From Pieris napi (lineage: Eukaryota; Arthropoda; Insecta; Lepidoptera; Pieridae), in assembly GCF_905475465.1 (NCBI RefSeq), contig NC_062248.1, positions 4,278,001 through 4,342,000 on the forward strand: a stretch of DNA of 64,000 bases, read 5' to 3'. Below the pieces are notes generated by a model that worked only from the letters and a program-made list of their open reading frames with translations, did no database searches and was not told where the DNA came from. Positions within the stretch are counted from its first letter, which is position 1, and the number at the start of each line of letters is the position of its first letter. Shown in pieces: positions 57,101-64,000 of this stretch. The position numbers and the translations under genes were made by a program.

Positions 57101-59543
57101 TTGTACTGTACCCACGTCTTAATTAATAAAAAAGAACTTATTGTAAAATTAAGCTCTCGAATCCACTTGAATACAAAAGTTTCATCAAAATCGGTCCAGA
57201 GCTTAGTAGAACTTTAATTAAACACACGCACAGAAGATTTATAAAGATTTAGCCGAACGAAAAGAACAATTTAGGAGACGACAAGTATAATTCACTAACT
57301 TTAGCTTCGTTTCCTCAATTCGACGTTTGTGTAATTAATTTTGTTTCAGAATCACATTTTGCGGGATCACAATGAAGAATTATGTCGAAGCCAATATATC
57401 GCACAAATCACACACAACAATTAAATATACAATGAAAATGTTGTCGTCATCATCTGAAACTATTATTTTTATGTTCCTCGGGGTTGCCACTGTGAATAAT
57501 AATCATGTTTGGAACACTTGGTTTGTTCTATTGACCATAGTTTTCTGTTCCGTGTTTCGTATTATAGGTATGTATTGTGTTGATAGCTGCTGCCATCTGG
57601 GCAATCGAATTATCGAATTTTAAATACAGAATAACGTTACGATTCAATGAAACACGACCATTTTGTTTTTTACAAATGCAAATCTAATCATAAATAATAG
57701 ACAAGCGAATCTAGTGTTTTTTCAAATTAAAAATAAAACAAAAACAAGTTTTGTTTAAAGTGCGCACTTTGATGACGACATCTCTTAGGGTGAGATTCAG
57801 ACCTCTCTTAGTCGAGACTTAGCTCAAACTATAAACTTAACTCCTATATTAAAATTCAATACGTTTTGTCTGGACTTTGTATTTTGTCATTAATCGCAAG
57901 TCTCCTCTGAGCGGTAAACCGCAACAAATGCGCGCTAATGCAAGCTTATTTTAATTAATTAAAGTAATTTCAAGTGAATTATGTGCGTAAAATTGTATTA
58001 TTATTTTCAGGAGTGTATATATTAAGCGCAGTAGCAAATAAGTTTAGATTGCACAAATTAAAAACTGTTGAAAAGTTCGTCATGTCTTACGGAGGTAAGT
58101 TTACCTGTAATTAATTTAAATAAAACCCTAAAATATTTCTGAAATGCTTCCAACTTTGTTTACTCATTAATTGCTTCAAGATTTATGAAGAGCGTGGTGT
58201 AATGCTTACAGCTTCTTACAAGTATCTTGTAAAGATGTGATTATAAAAAAAGGTTGCGTGTACTTATGTACGCACGTAAGAAGTTATACTTCTTTGGCTT
58301 TCATTATTATTTTTAAATATAATTAATTAATATTTAACGTAAACAATTTAATAATATTTAATATTTAGTATATTATTCAATTATTAATTAATATTAATAA
58401 CAATTACATATTATTATTATTTATTATTTTATTATAATATTAATTCAATTTAATAACTTGGTATGTTTCATAATCTTTTAACTAAGTAACAATAGGTATT
58501 TGTGAAAAAACATTGCTAAATTTCTTTGAAAACATAATTAAAACTCCTTTATTTGTTTAAAAGGTAAATGACGAATGTCATTAATCATTATGGTCATTCA
58601 AAATTTGCAATCTTCGAACTTCACGCATATTCTATTTCTTTTTACTTGTAGATTGTCTTACTCCCATCTCGCTCGCGCACGCTATAATCACTCTAACAAC
58701 TTTATGTCACGGTGCGCGCGCAATCGTAAAATTTCACTCTCTTCAATTTTTCGGCGGTCCCTCTCAAATCAGTCATGAAGCAGTCATTTTATGATTTGGC
58801 ATTCTGATAAACAATAAACTACAAGCTCCCACCTTTTCAGAATGCCAAATCATAAAATGACTGATTCACGACTGATTTGAGAGGGACCGCCGATGCGAAA
58901 ACCGCTGTGTGAGTTCGAAAAGTGAGTTACAGAATCGCAGGGCAGTTCTTACAGCAAGGCGAGAAGTGGCAATTCTTTTCGTCATTTTCGAAGTTATACT
59001 TCTTTAGGCGCGTTATGAAAAATTGATGAGAGTGAAATTTTACGATTGCGCGCGCACCGTGACATAAAGTTGTCAGTGTGATTATAGCTGCTGTATGGCT
59101 GCCTAGAAATATAAATTAAGAATCATTCAAATATACAATTGTATACACTGACGCTACGACCTACTTACTAATTTATTTCACTATCTTCGTGAATTATATT
59201 TTCCTTCGTCATACGAGCGAGTGTTACAATTTACATGCGCACATACGAAGAAACCTCGTTTGAAGGCGCACGCTGAAGCCAACACTGCTCAAATCTGCAT
59301 AACATATTAAAACTCAAAGAGATTTTCGCTCTAGGTTTAAGAGGTGCGGTGGCATTTGCGTTGGTGCTATTAATAGACCCAAAAGTGGTGAAACTACAAC
59401 CCATGTTTGTGACGACCACTATAGCGGTCATCTATTTCACTGTCTTCATACAAGGCATCACGATAAAACCATTGGTGAAGATACTCAACGTAAAAACTGT
59501 GGAGAAACGCAAACCGACAATGAACGAGAGGATTCATGAAAGG
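48193..59543 (+). CDS. Na+/H+ exchanger, plasma-membrane type (Nhe2/SLC9A3-like), 3' partial
   Basis: Eight coding exons in phase: 48193-48303, 51506-51776, 54778-55041, 55483-55708, 56557-56784, 57350-57567, 58011-58094 and 59335-59543 (537 codons so far). Exon 1 encodes MTSLKHGVNLSRRACRRAFG and a hydrophobic signal-like LFTAAALLTVA. A proline-rich luminal stretch follows, then HRVETPFLIGLWIFFASIAK. The transport core has LPPIILDAGYFMPNRLFF, the ion-site region SAVDPVAVLAVFEEIHV, VFGESLLNDAVTVVLYHMFE, VTRFTHEVRVIEPIFIFVMA, HTTIKYTMKMLSSSSETIIF, VEKFVMSYGGLRGAVAFALV and FTVFIQGITIKPLV. The ND and GLRGA motifs are those of NHE1-5. The protein swaps Na+ for H+ across the plasma membrane. The regulatory tail is missing because a LINE and the window edge intervene. 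Paralogue choice is from memory. Confidence 0.92.
48660..48775 (+). repeat. RTE-like LINE 3' tail fragment in exchanger intron 1
   Basis: Contains 'aaatcagtctagtactttgtgagcc' and 'caaatctttcctctttataat', similar to the end of the repeat at 50300-50399. Confidence 0.5.
48836..48956 (+). repeat. Solo copy of the arm repeat found in NCOA5 intron 6
   Basis: About 120 bp from 'atggtctaagatcccgctat' to 'gcctagcaaatttcag', nearly identical to 13977-14100 and to the inverse of 14413-14542. Sequences beyond both ends differ, so these are the true limits of the shared unit. Confidence 0.85.
49813..50399 (+). repeat. Interspersed repeat, long copy related to 3590-3985
   Basis: It begins 'gactagtagactcagccaag' and ends 'cctctttataatattagtat'. 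The closing block 'atcggtccagtagtttcgga' is typical of insect RTE-type 3' ends as I recall them. It is longer than the copy near 3.6 kb and lies in exchanger intron 1. Confidence 0.55.
52087..54462 (-). CDS. Uncharacterised Cys-rich basic protein, intronless gene nested in exchanger intron 2
   Basis: A 791-codon frame without introns, antisense to the exchanger and wholly within its intron 51777-54777. Not recognised. Short Cys/His modules recur: CSHDPPCELVPVCQ at 401, CRHHPPCTVVPSCQ at 447 and the weaker CEYIPPCLHRPRC at 469, so the unit is 'C.H.PPC..VP.CQ'. Other Cys groups are DDPCPCQLFSYACPC at about 231-245, CPKCKERIEI at 351 (a CxxC knuckle) and CTCPKTNKSCQYECAECKC at 585-603. The C-terminus (about 740-789) has dense Lys/Arg/Ser clusters such as KKRRKSQS and KRRRKSRLS. 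No signal peptide or membrane helix. It looks like a nuclear or structural, possibly germline-expressed protein; that is inference. The ATG has a fair context (GCATGG). Confidence 0.75.
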   Translation of the reverse strand: MAVVLDSSCNARLHTAKSHTSIYDIYAPNRNDGHHSKHKKTCPIHEISGDPHRKYSQVRGSIRLYQTPYVTSEKYHALNKRSSDKSVVRSTSTLFYDLDNLAKRHSYHCVADLGVSTNNILLDNAKKSYKNTGFDAKSKAIVQECTTEVQVKITPKDSVAINRRIKKPTKSNSLISSDVFLNNTDYSTPNIPRFNERDQKFWSYSKYKTEYTKPMSEERRRRLKTNDKSGDDPCPCQLFSYACPCTDKKSLTDLAKNSKTLTASNQVTCLKNTASYYKRNTTKDNTKNLVDKVTSPTTSEMLPEYNVAQVSNQISPQSIYRKNMSKHTCHEMRCNHSPKQKCYKKSRQIICPKCKERIEIPNITEEDEHMIFPHIQDNTSPGQQSYVSSFSQRSKVDGDVCSHDPPCELVPVCQILPSEQTFANSTKCFKMESKTKNNRTIKITKACRHHPPCTVVPSCQRMRVLSNNCEYIPPCLHRPRCVNLPLCIPFSKTIDYDELVHKPLNEEDSLKCHHMYSTPAYVPVYQHEPESNNIQQHFRATHNPCEYANEYEPTFFLTPKLTRTSPTFSPYRNQSSTNKQTPMSCTCPKTNKSCQYECAECKCDNPKTTKKSESEDVIVYIRDVGCQFRNKNSPCSNLLQSNTSNVSFEENTGQIGNYFSNYHTLRYEDKSTNPVSGAERTSISTSSLEIDSHCPSHGTDRKPHSEINTGFRPRISPIVANCYLNDPILEYCITTNKDSNKKRRKSQSILYTTSSRKSCIKSKHKISSVKRRRKSRLSYQSILNSDSKKFH
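56944..56986. repeat. Near-perfect hairpin in exchanger intron 5
   Basis: The arms 'gtaaacgttatacatatat' and 'atatatgtataacgtttac' pair with a few AT bases at the centre. Probably a tiny palindrome; no function is evident. Confidence 0.8.
58681..59088. mobile_element. Inverted-repeat element split by a family A MITE, exchanger intron 7
   Basis: Outer 72-bp arms 58681-58752 and 59017-59088 pair almost fully and include 'ctttatgtcacggtgcgcgc' and 'gtaaaatttcactctc'. Between them lies family A copy 3 and, next to the right arm, about 70 bp belonging to the outer element ('cataacgcgcctaaagaagt' on the inverse strand). The left inner part is missing, so the MITE insertion removed or replaced it. 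Confidence 0.75.
58752..58943. mobile_element. Palindromic MITE, family A, copy 3 (left-truncated)
   Basis: It starts abruptly inside the unit at 'cggcggtccctctc' and ends with the full right terminus TTACAGAATCGCAGGGC. Arms around 'tcattttatgatttggcatt' are almost perfectly inverted and can fold into one long hairpin. Confidence 0.85.
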
Positions 59544-59935
59544 GTATTTCTATATTTATGGTTTTATGTATTGCATATAATAATACAACACAATACATTG
59601 TGTTACGGGTCAAGTTATTAGTGATTTTGGACCCTGAAATAATATGTATTTATTTGTAAGTAGAAATTAGAATATAAGATTTCTGGTTTAATCTTTTAAA
59701 TTGACTGATATTTTTATGTAGGATAGAAGATAAGGCGAGATATAGGAATTTTAAGCTTTAGAGTTATTGTTTCATAAATTTTGAAGTACTTTAAGTAATA
59801 ACTAGACATATTCACACAAATAAGCAATATAATTCAAGGTTTTTACGCAGATTTTTTGCTTTAGTTCTTAATAATTCAAATTTTATTAAAAACTACGATA
59901 AAAGTTTTTATAAAATATAAAATAACTATTTTCAG
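59544..59935 (+). other. Exchanger intron sequence up to the LINE insertion
   Basis: Follows a 'GG|GTATTT' donor after exon 8. AT-rich with no further coding exon seen. The LINE poly-A end begins at 59936. Confidence 0.5.
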
Positions 59936-60079
59936 TTTTTTTTTTTTTTTTTTTTTTTTGTTTGATCTGCTTCATGGCAATCTGCTATCCAGCAATAAGC
60001 CACTTGTTTGTTTGATTTTACTCAGAATTATGTTATCCTCAAGAGCCATACTCGACATAGAGCCACGACTCTCTTGATG

Positions 60080-62779
60080 TTAAGAGGTAAATCTTTTATA
60101 TAGGCTCGGTACGTCCCTTCTTTTTAGCCGCTTATGCTGAAGACCGCCTTCTCCGCTCAGAGCGTGTGCCAGGTTATTTACATGGGAGGTCAGCTTCTCC
60201 TGGTATTTCAGGCTGTTTTGAGCTATTTCCTGTCGAACTGTTTTTAGGCCGAGGTCGAAGTATATGTACCTATTGCTTATACAATGTGGGATGCCAAACA
60301 TTGTTCTCAGAGCTTTGGTCTGGAATCTCTCCAAGATATCTATGTTACTGTTGCTGGCCGTTCCCCACAGTTGTATCCCGTAAGTCCAGATTGGTTTTAA
60401 GGTAGTTTTATACACTAGCATCTTGCTGTTAGGATTTAGTTGTGATTTGCGTCCCAGTAACCAGTTCAGTGTCCGCAGCCTTCCATCCAGTTGTTTGCGC
60501 TTTGTCCAAATATGTTTTTGCCATGTAAGTTTCCTGTCTAGGTGCATGCCCAAGTATTTTGCGTTATTTTCTTGAGGGATAACTTTGCCGTTTAGCGTTA
60601 CCGGAGGACATGTTTCTCTCCTAAGAGTAAACGTTACATGTACCGATTTGCTCTCGTTGGCTTTAATTCTCCAATGCTTCAGCCACCTCTCAACTTTTAT
60701 CAGGTGGTTTTGCAACTGTGATGATGCCGTTACTGGGTTGCTATGAGCCGACAGAAGCGCCGTATCATCAGCGTATGTCGCAGTCGTGGTGTAGTTAGTT
60801 GTTGGGATGTCTGCTGTAAAAATGAGGTATAGTATAGGGCCCAATATGCTGCCCTGAGGGACACCTGATTTTATTTCGTGTACTTCTGAGAGATCATCAC
60901 CGTACTTCACTTGGTAGCATCTTTTCTCTAAGTAGGATTTCAATATTAGGAATAGACAATGTGGAAGATGCTTCTTTAGCTTGAACAGGAGGCCGTCATG
61001 CCATACCTTATCAAACGCTTGGCTGATATCCAGAAAGACTGCAGAGCAATATAATTTGTTTTCAAGGCACCTGCTAATGATGTCAACTATACGGTGTACC
61101 TGTTCAATTGTCCCGTGTTTTTCCCGGAATCCAAATTGATGGTTCGGTAATACTGTACTTAGATGTTCTTTCATCCTGTTAAGCAATATCCTCTCAAACA
61201 GTTTGCCAATAACTGGAAGCAGGCTGATAGGTCTGTATGAAGTAGCTTCGTGTGGGGGTTTACCGGGTTTCGGCACCATGACTATATGTGCAATTTTCCA
61301 TTGCCCAGGGAAATGTTCAAGTCTTAAGCTAGCATTAAAGATGTTAACTAATTTCATGATACCTTTATGAGGCTAGTTTTTAAGTAATGTGGCATCAATC
61401 AGGTCATAGCCGGGTGCTTTACCATCCTTGAGGTTCCTAATTTCTTTCACAATTTCTTTTGGGCTGGTACTTTTTAGTGGTAAACACATTTGATCCGCCG
61501 ACCCGAGGCACTCTTCGACTCCCATGGCATGTACGGGACTGCTTTCTGGGAGTGGCCGGAAAACCGCCCTCAGATGCTCCGCAAAGATTGTTGCCTTTTC
61601 TTTATCTGATCTAGCCCATCCTCCTTTTTCATCCTTGATAGGTGGTATATGGTTTTTCGGGCGCTTTAGATTCTTGGTAGCCTTCCATAGTGAGTAGTTT
61701 GTGTCTCTCGTTGGATCTAGATTTGAGAGATAGTGTTGAATATTATCATTTTCTAGGGTGCTGATATGAGCTTTGAGTTCATTTGAGTATCTATTGAATG
61801 CAGTTTTATCACTTGGATATCCCGTAGTATGCCAGATTTTTCTCAAACGTCGGCGCTCGTGTATTTTCTCTTTAATATCTTTTGGATATGAGTTATGTTT
61901 CAGAGGTTGTCCATTACCTGGCCTTTTTGGAGTTGCAGAATTGGCAGCAATGTGAATATTCATATTAAGTTGTTCCAGTTGTCTTTCAAGTTCTTCTATT
62001 GTATTAATTTTGGTCTTTAGTTCTGTCTCTGTTGTAATTATATTTTTATAGATTGTCCAGTCTGTAGTGTTCGAGTTGTATATCCTTAGGGGCGGTGCTA
62101 CCAGATTAACTGTTGTAGTAACATTCAATATAACTGGTGTGTGGTCAGATGTGAGATCTATTCGAGGTTCTATGTTTAAGTAGTTACTATCTATGTTTTT
62201 AACAATAAAAAAGTCCAATAAGTCAGGGATTCTATTTCTGTCGGTAGGCCAATAGGTAGGTTCTCTGCCGGAGTGACATTCTAATTTCATCTCTATTGTG
62301 GCTTTACATAGTTGCCTTCCTCTAGTATTGTTCAGCCTAGATCCCCAATTTAAATGTTTAGAATTCCAGTCGCCAGCACATATAAATCTGTTACCCAGTG
62401 TAGAAAAATATTTCGCGAAGTCGTTAGAAGATATAGTATGTTTTGGAGGACAATACACAGCGGAGAATGTAGTTTCTAGTTTGCTGTCTACAAGTTTAAT
62501 AGATGTAGCTTGTATTTTTTCTGTTCGGTATTCCTCTATTGGGTAGTGTTTAATATTGTTTTTAATAATTACTGCTGTTCCTCCATGGCTATTCCCAGAT
62601 GGATGATTGGTTGTGTATACTGTATAATTATTAAAGTTTATGTGTGTTTTCGGTGTGAATCTTGTTTCAGAGATTAGTGCTATGTCAATCATTTCTGTTC
62701 TGAGAAAAGTTTCTAATTCTTGACGTCTTTCCGTCAAGCCGTTGGCGTTCCAAGTTACTACTTGGAGGTTTCGGGTCAT
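60080..62779 (-). pseudogene. LINE ORF2 (endonuclease and reverse transcriptase) with one in-frame stop
   Basis: The frame opens at ATG 62779 with MTRNLQVVTWNANGLTERRQ, the start of an APE-type endonuclease. Further endonuclease landmarks are LISETRF, GDWNSKHLNWGS and SDHTPVI. A TAG at 61375-61373 interrupts after DLIDATLLKN, and the same frame continues without a gap through the reverse transcriptase: SYRPISLLPVIGKLFERIL, SGVPQGSILGPILYLIF and the catalytic TYADDTALLS, ending FTS. Total about 899 codons, normal for a Jockey ORF2. A single nonsense codon just before the polymerase domain makes this copy unlikely to be active, unless read through. No frameshift was found. Confidence 0.9.
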
Positions 62780-64000
62780 TTTTTCACCAGGCTGCTGACT
62801 AGCTGGACCATGCGGTCCATCATTTTGTCCATGAGTTTTTCCATCATTGTAACCATTGAATGTTGTAGTTTTTCAAACATCATGTCCATTAAATCAGAAA
62901 AGTCGCCCATGTCGTTTTTTGTGTCTTGTTCTTTGGTTTTTGTTGCTTCTGAATAAGTTTTGGTTAAGCTTTGATTGTCTGTGCGGTTAGTCTTAGTACC
63001 CAGGTGGGGATCCGGGGTTTTCGTCTCTTTATTGTTAGGCATTGGTTTTTCTTTTGACTTAGGATCTAATTTAAGAATTCTTTCTCTATACCGTTTGTAC
63101 ACTTTGCATCCTTTGTAGCTGGCGGGGTGTTTTTCATCACAGTTCGCGCAAGTAGCCTCAGTGTCTGGTTTTTTTGTACATGTTGTTGTGGGGTGAGCGC
63201 TACCGCATTTAACACAGCGATAGGGCCTAAAACATTGGTTCTTGGAATGCCCAAATCTCTGACATCTCTTGCACTGAATGATTTCCTTTTTCTTATATGG
63301 GGCTTCAAAAGTAACCTTCATGTTATTCAAGTATTTCCCATCGAAAATGGCTTTGTTGTTTGGCTTTGGTTCTAAATCGACATAAAATACAGGCAACGGT
63401 TCCTTTGTAACACGATGTCTGATATTGACTATTTGTCTCACTTCATGTCCAATTTCATACAATTCTTTTGAAATTTCTGTGGTATTTTCTGATGCATGGA
63501 GTCCGCGTAGTACTATTCTGTATGCTCTCTCGCTTTTAAGCTGGTAAGTATAGTGTGAGATATTATTGGCAATGAAGTTCTCTCGGATCATTTTGTAAGT
63601 CTGGATGTCTTTAGGTATAATTTTTATAACGTGTCCAGATCTAAGTGTGGTCATTATGTAAAGTTCGTTCTTTATGAATTTATTAAGTACATCTTTAAGG
63701 GAGCCTACGTTAATTACGCCAGTAACGAAGATGGGTTCTGGCTTTGGTACATACACTCCACCTGCATTGCTGGCTCCATCCGTAGGCTCCGTGTCAAGTA
63801 GTTCAAAACTATTGCGTGTAGGGATCGCAAAGTCTGGGGAATTTTTCTGTTTTTTATTCCCGTCGTTGTGAATTGGACTTGTTTCTTTTCTTTTCTTTCT
63901 CCTGATGGGAATTTCATCCCTTTGCCATTCGTCTGACGTTATGTTGTCACTGTCAAATTGGGTCTCGGACTGTGAATCCAGGTTATCTTTTTCCTTGTTA
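62776..64000 (-). CDS. LINE ORF1 (Gag-like, zinc knuckles), 5' partial
   Basis: Open from the right edge to the stop at 62778-62776, at least 408 codons. The upstream part is rich in charged residues and includes a basic IPIRRKKRKE stretch. The middle has the ORF1 domain (TTEISKELYEIGHEVRQIVN). Three Cys/His knuckles follow: CKRCQRFGHSKNQC, CVKCGSAHPTTTC and CANCDEKHPASYKGC. The tail has a Met-rich coiled segment (MVTMMEKLMDKMMDRM). The TGA stop overlaps the ORF2 start as ATGA. The protein binds LINE RNA to form the transposition particle. Confidence 0.88.
   Translation of the reverse strand, partial: NKEKDNLDSQSETQFDSDNITSDEWQRDEIPIRRKKRKETSPIHNDGNKKQKNSPDFAIPTRNSFELLDTEPTDGASNAGGVYVPKPEPIFVTGVINVGSLKDVLNKFIKNELYIMTTLRSGHVIKIIPKDIQTYKMIRENFIANNISHYTYQLKSERAYRIVLRGLHASENTTEISKELYEIGHEVRQIVNIRHRVTKEPLPVFYVDLEPKPNNKAIFDGKYLNNMKVTFEAPYKKKEIIQCKRCQRFGHSKNQCFRPYRCVKCGSAHPTTTCTKKPDTEATCANCDEKHPASYKGCKVYKRYRERILKLDPKSKEKPMPNNKETKTPDPHLGTKTNRTDNQSLTKTYSEATKTKEQDTKNDMGDFSDLMDMMFEKLQHSMVTMMEKLMDKMMDRMVQLVSSLVKK

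Larger units (their letters stand above)
59936..64000 (-). mobile_element. Jockey-like non-LTR retrotransposon, 5' end beyond the window
   Basis: Read on the minus strand it has ORF1 with zinc knuckles, ORF2 with an endonuclease and reverse transcriptase, a short 3' UTR (about 120 bp) and a run of 24 A residues at 59959-59936. Gene order, lack of RNase H and the poly-A tail fit the Jockey clade. It runs through the right edge, so total length and target duplication cannot be read. Confidence 0.9.

Noticed and set aside
60166..60405. Plus-strand frames across the LINE
   Set aside because: Shadows of the minus-strand ORF1 and ORF2.
1..64000. CRISPR arrays, operons, phage or bacterial mobile elements
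   Set aside because: Intron-bearing eukaryotic genes throughout; the repeats are transposon ends and simple repeats, not regularly spaced direct repeats.

Overview
The window is nuclear DNA from an insect, most probably a moth or butterfly. It is AT-rich, its genes are split by short GT-AG introns, and it is full of repeats typical of Lepidoptera: tRNA-derived SINEs, 3' stubs of non-LTR elements, palindromic MITEs, a Bel/Pao element and a Jockey-type LINE. Exon models below were built by hand from open frames, splice signals and phase. Protein identities rest on remembered family sequences, not on a search.

Layout. 1-5755 has no recognised gene, only repeat fragments. At 5756-5902 (minus) is the first coding exon of a TMEM184-like membrane protein; the rest lies beyond the left edge. 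It is divergent from a complete four-exon Cdc27/APC3 gene (7738-10182, plus), a core subunit of the anaphase-promoting complex. At 12594-25024 (minus) an eight-exon NCOA5/neosin-like RNA-binding gene is inflated by transposons: a TTAAA-flanked inverted-repeat element in intron 6, and in intron 3 a complete Bel/Pao retrotransposon (17445-23803) with LTRs that look identical and a 5-bp target duplication. Two tandem Mpv17-family genes (27213-27824 and 27935-28564, plus) converge on a nine-exon DUF389-family membrane protein gene (28789-35030, minus).

About 35.1-48.2 kb is gene-poor, with SINEs, MITEs, simple repeats and one small CpG-rich patch. From 48193 a plasma-membrane type Na+/H+ exchanger (Nhe2/SLC9A3-like) runs rightwards in eight recognisable coding exons to 59543 and continues beyond the window. 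Its second coding intron holds an intronless 791-codon antisense ORF (52087-54462) for a Cys-rich, very basic protein I do not recognise; it is the best candidate here for something undescribed. The right edge (59936-64000, minus) is a Jockey-like LINE lying in a later exchanger intron, with ORF1 and ORF2 overlapping by ATGA and one in-frame stop in ORF2.

The cellular genes do not form a pathway; this is ordinary insect gene order with heavy intronic transposon load. The main biology is the nested gene, the recent Bel/Pao insertion, the animal DUF389 gene, the tandem Mpv17 pair and several layered palindromic repeat families.
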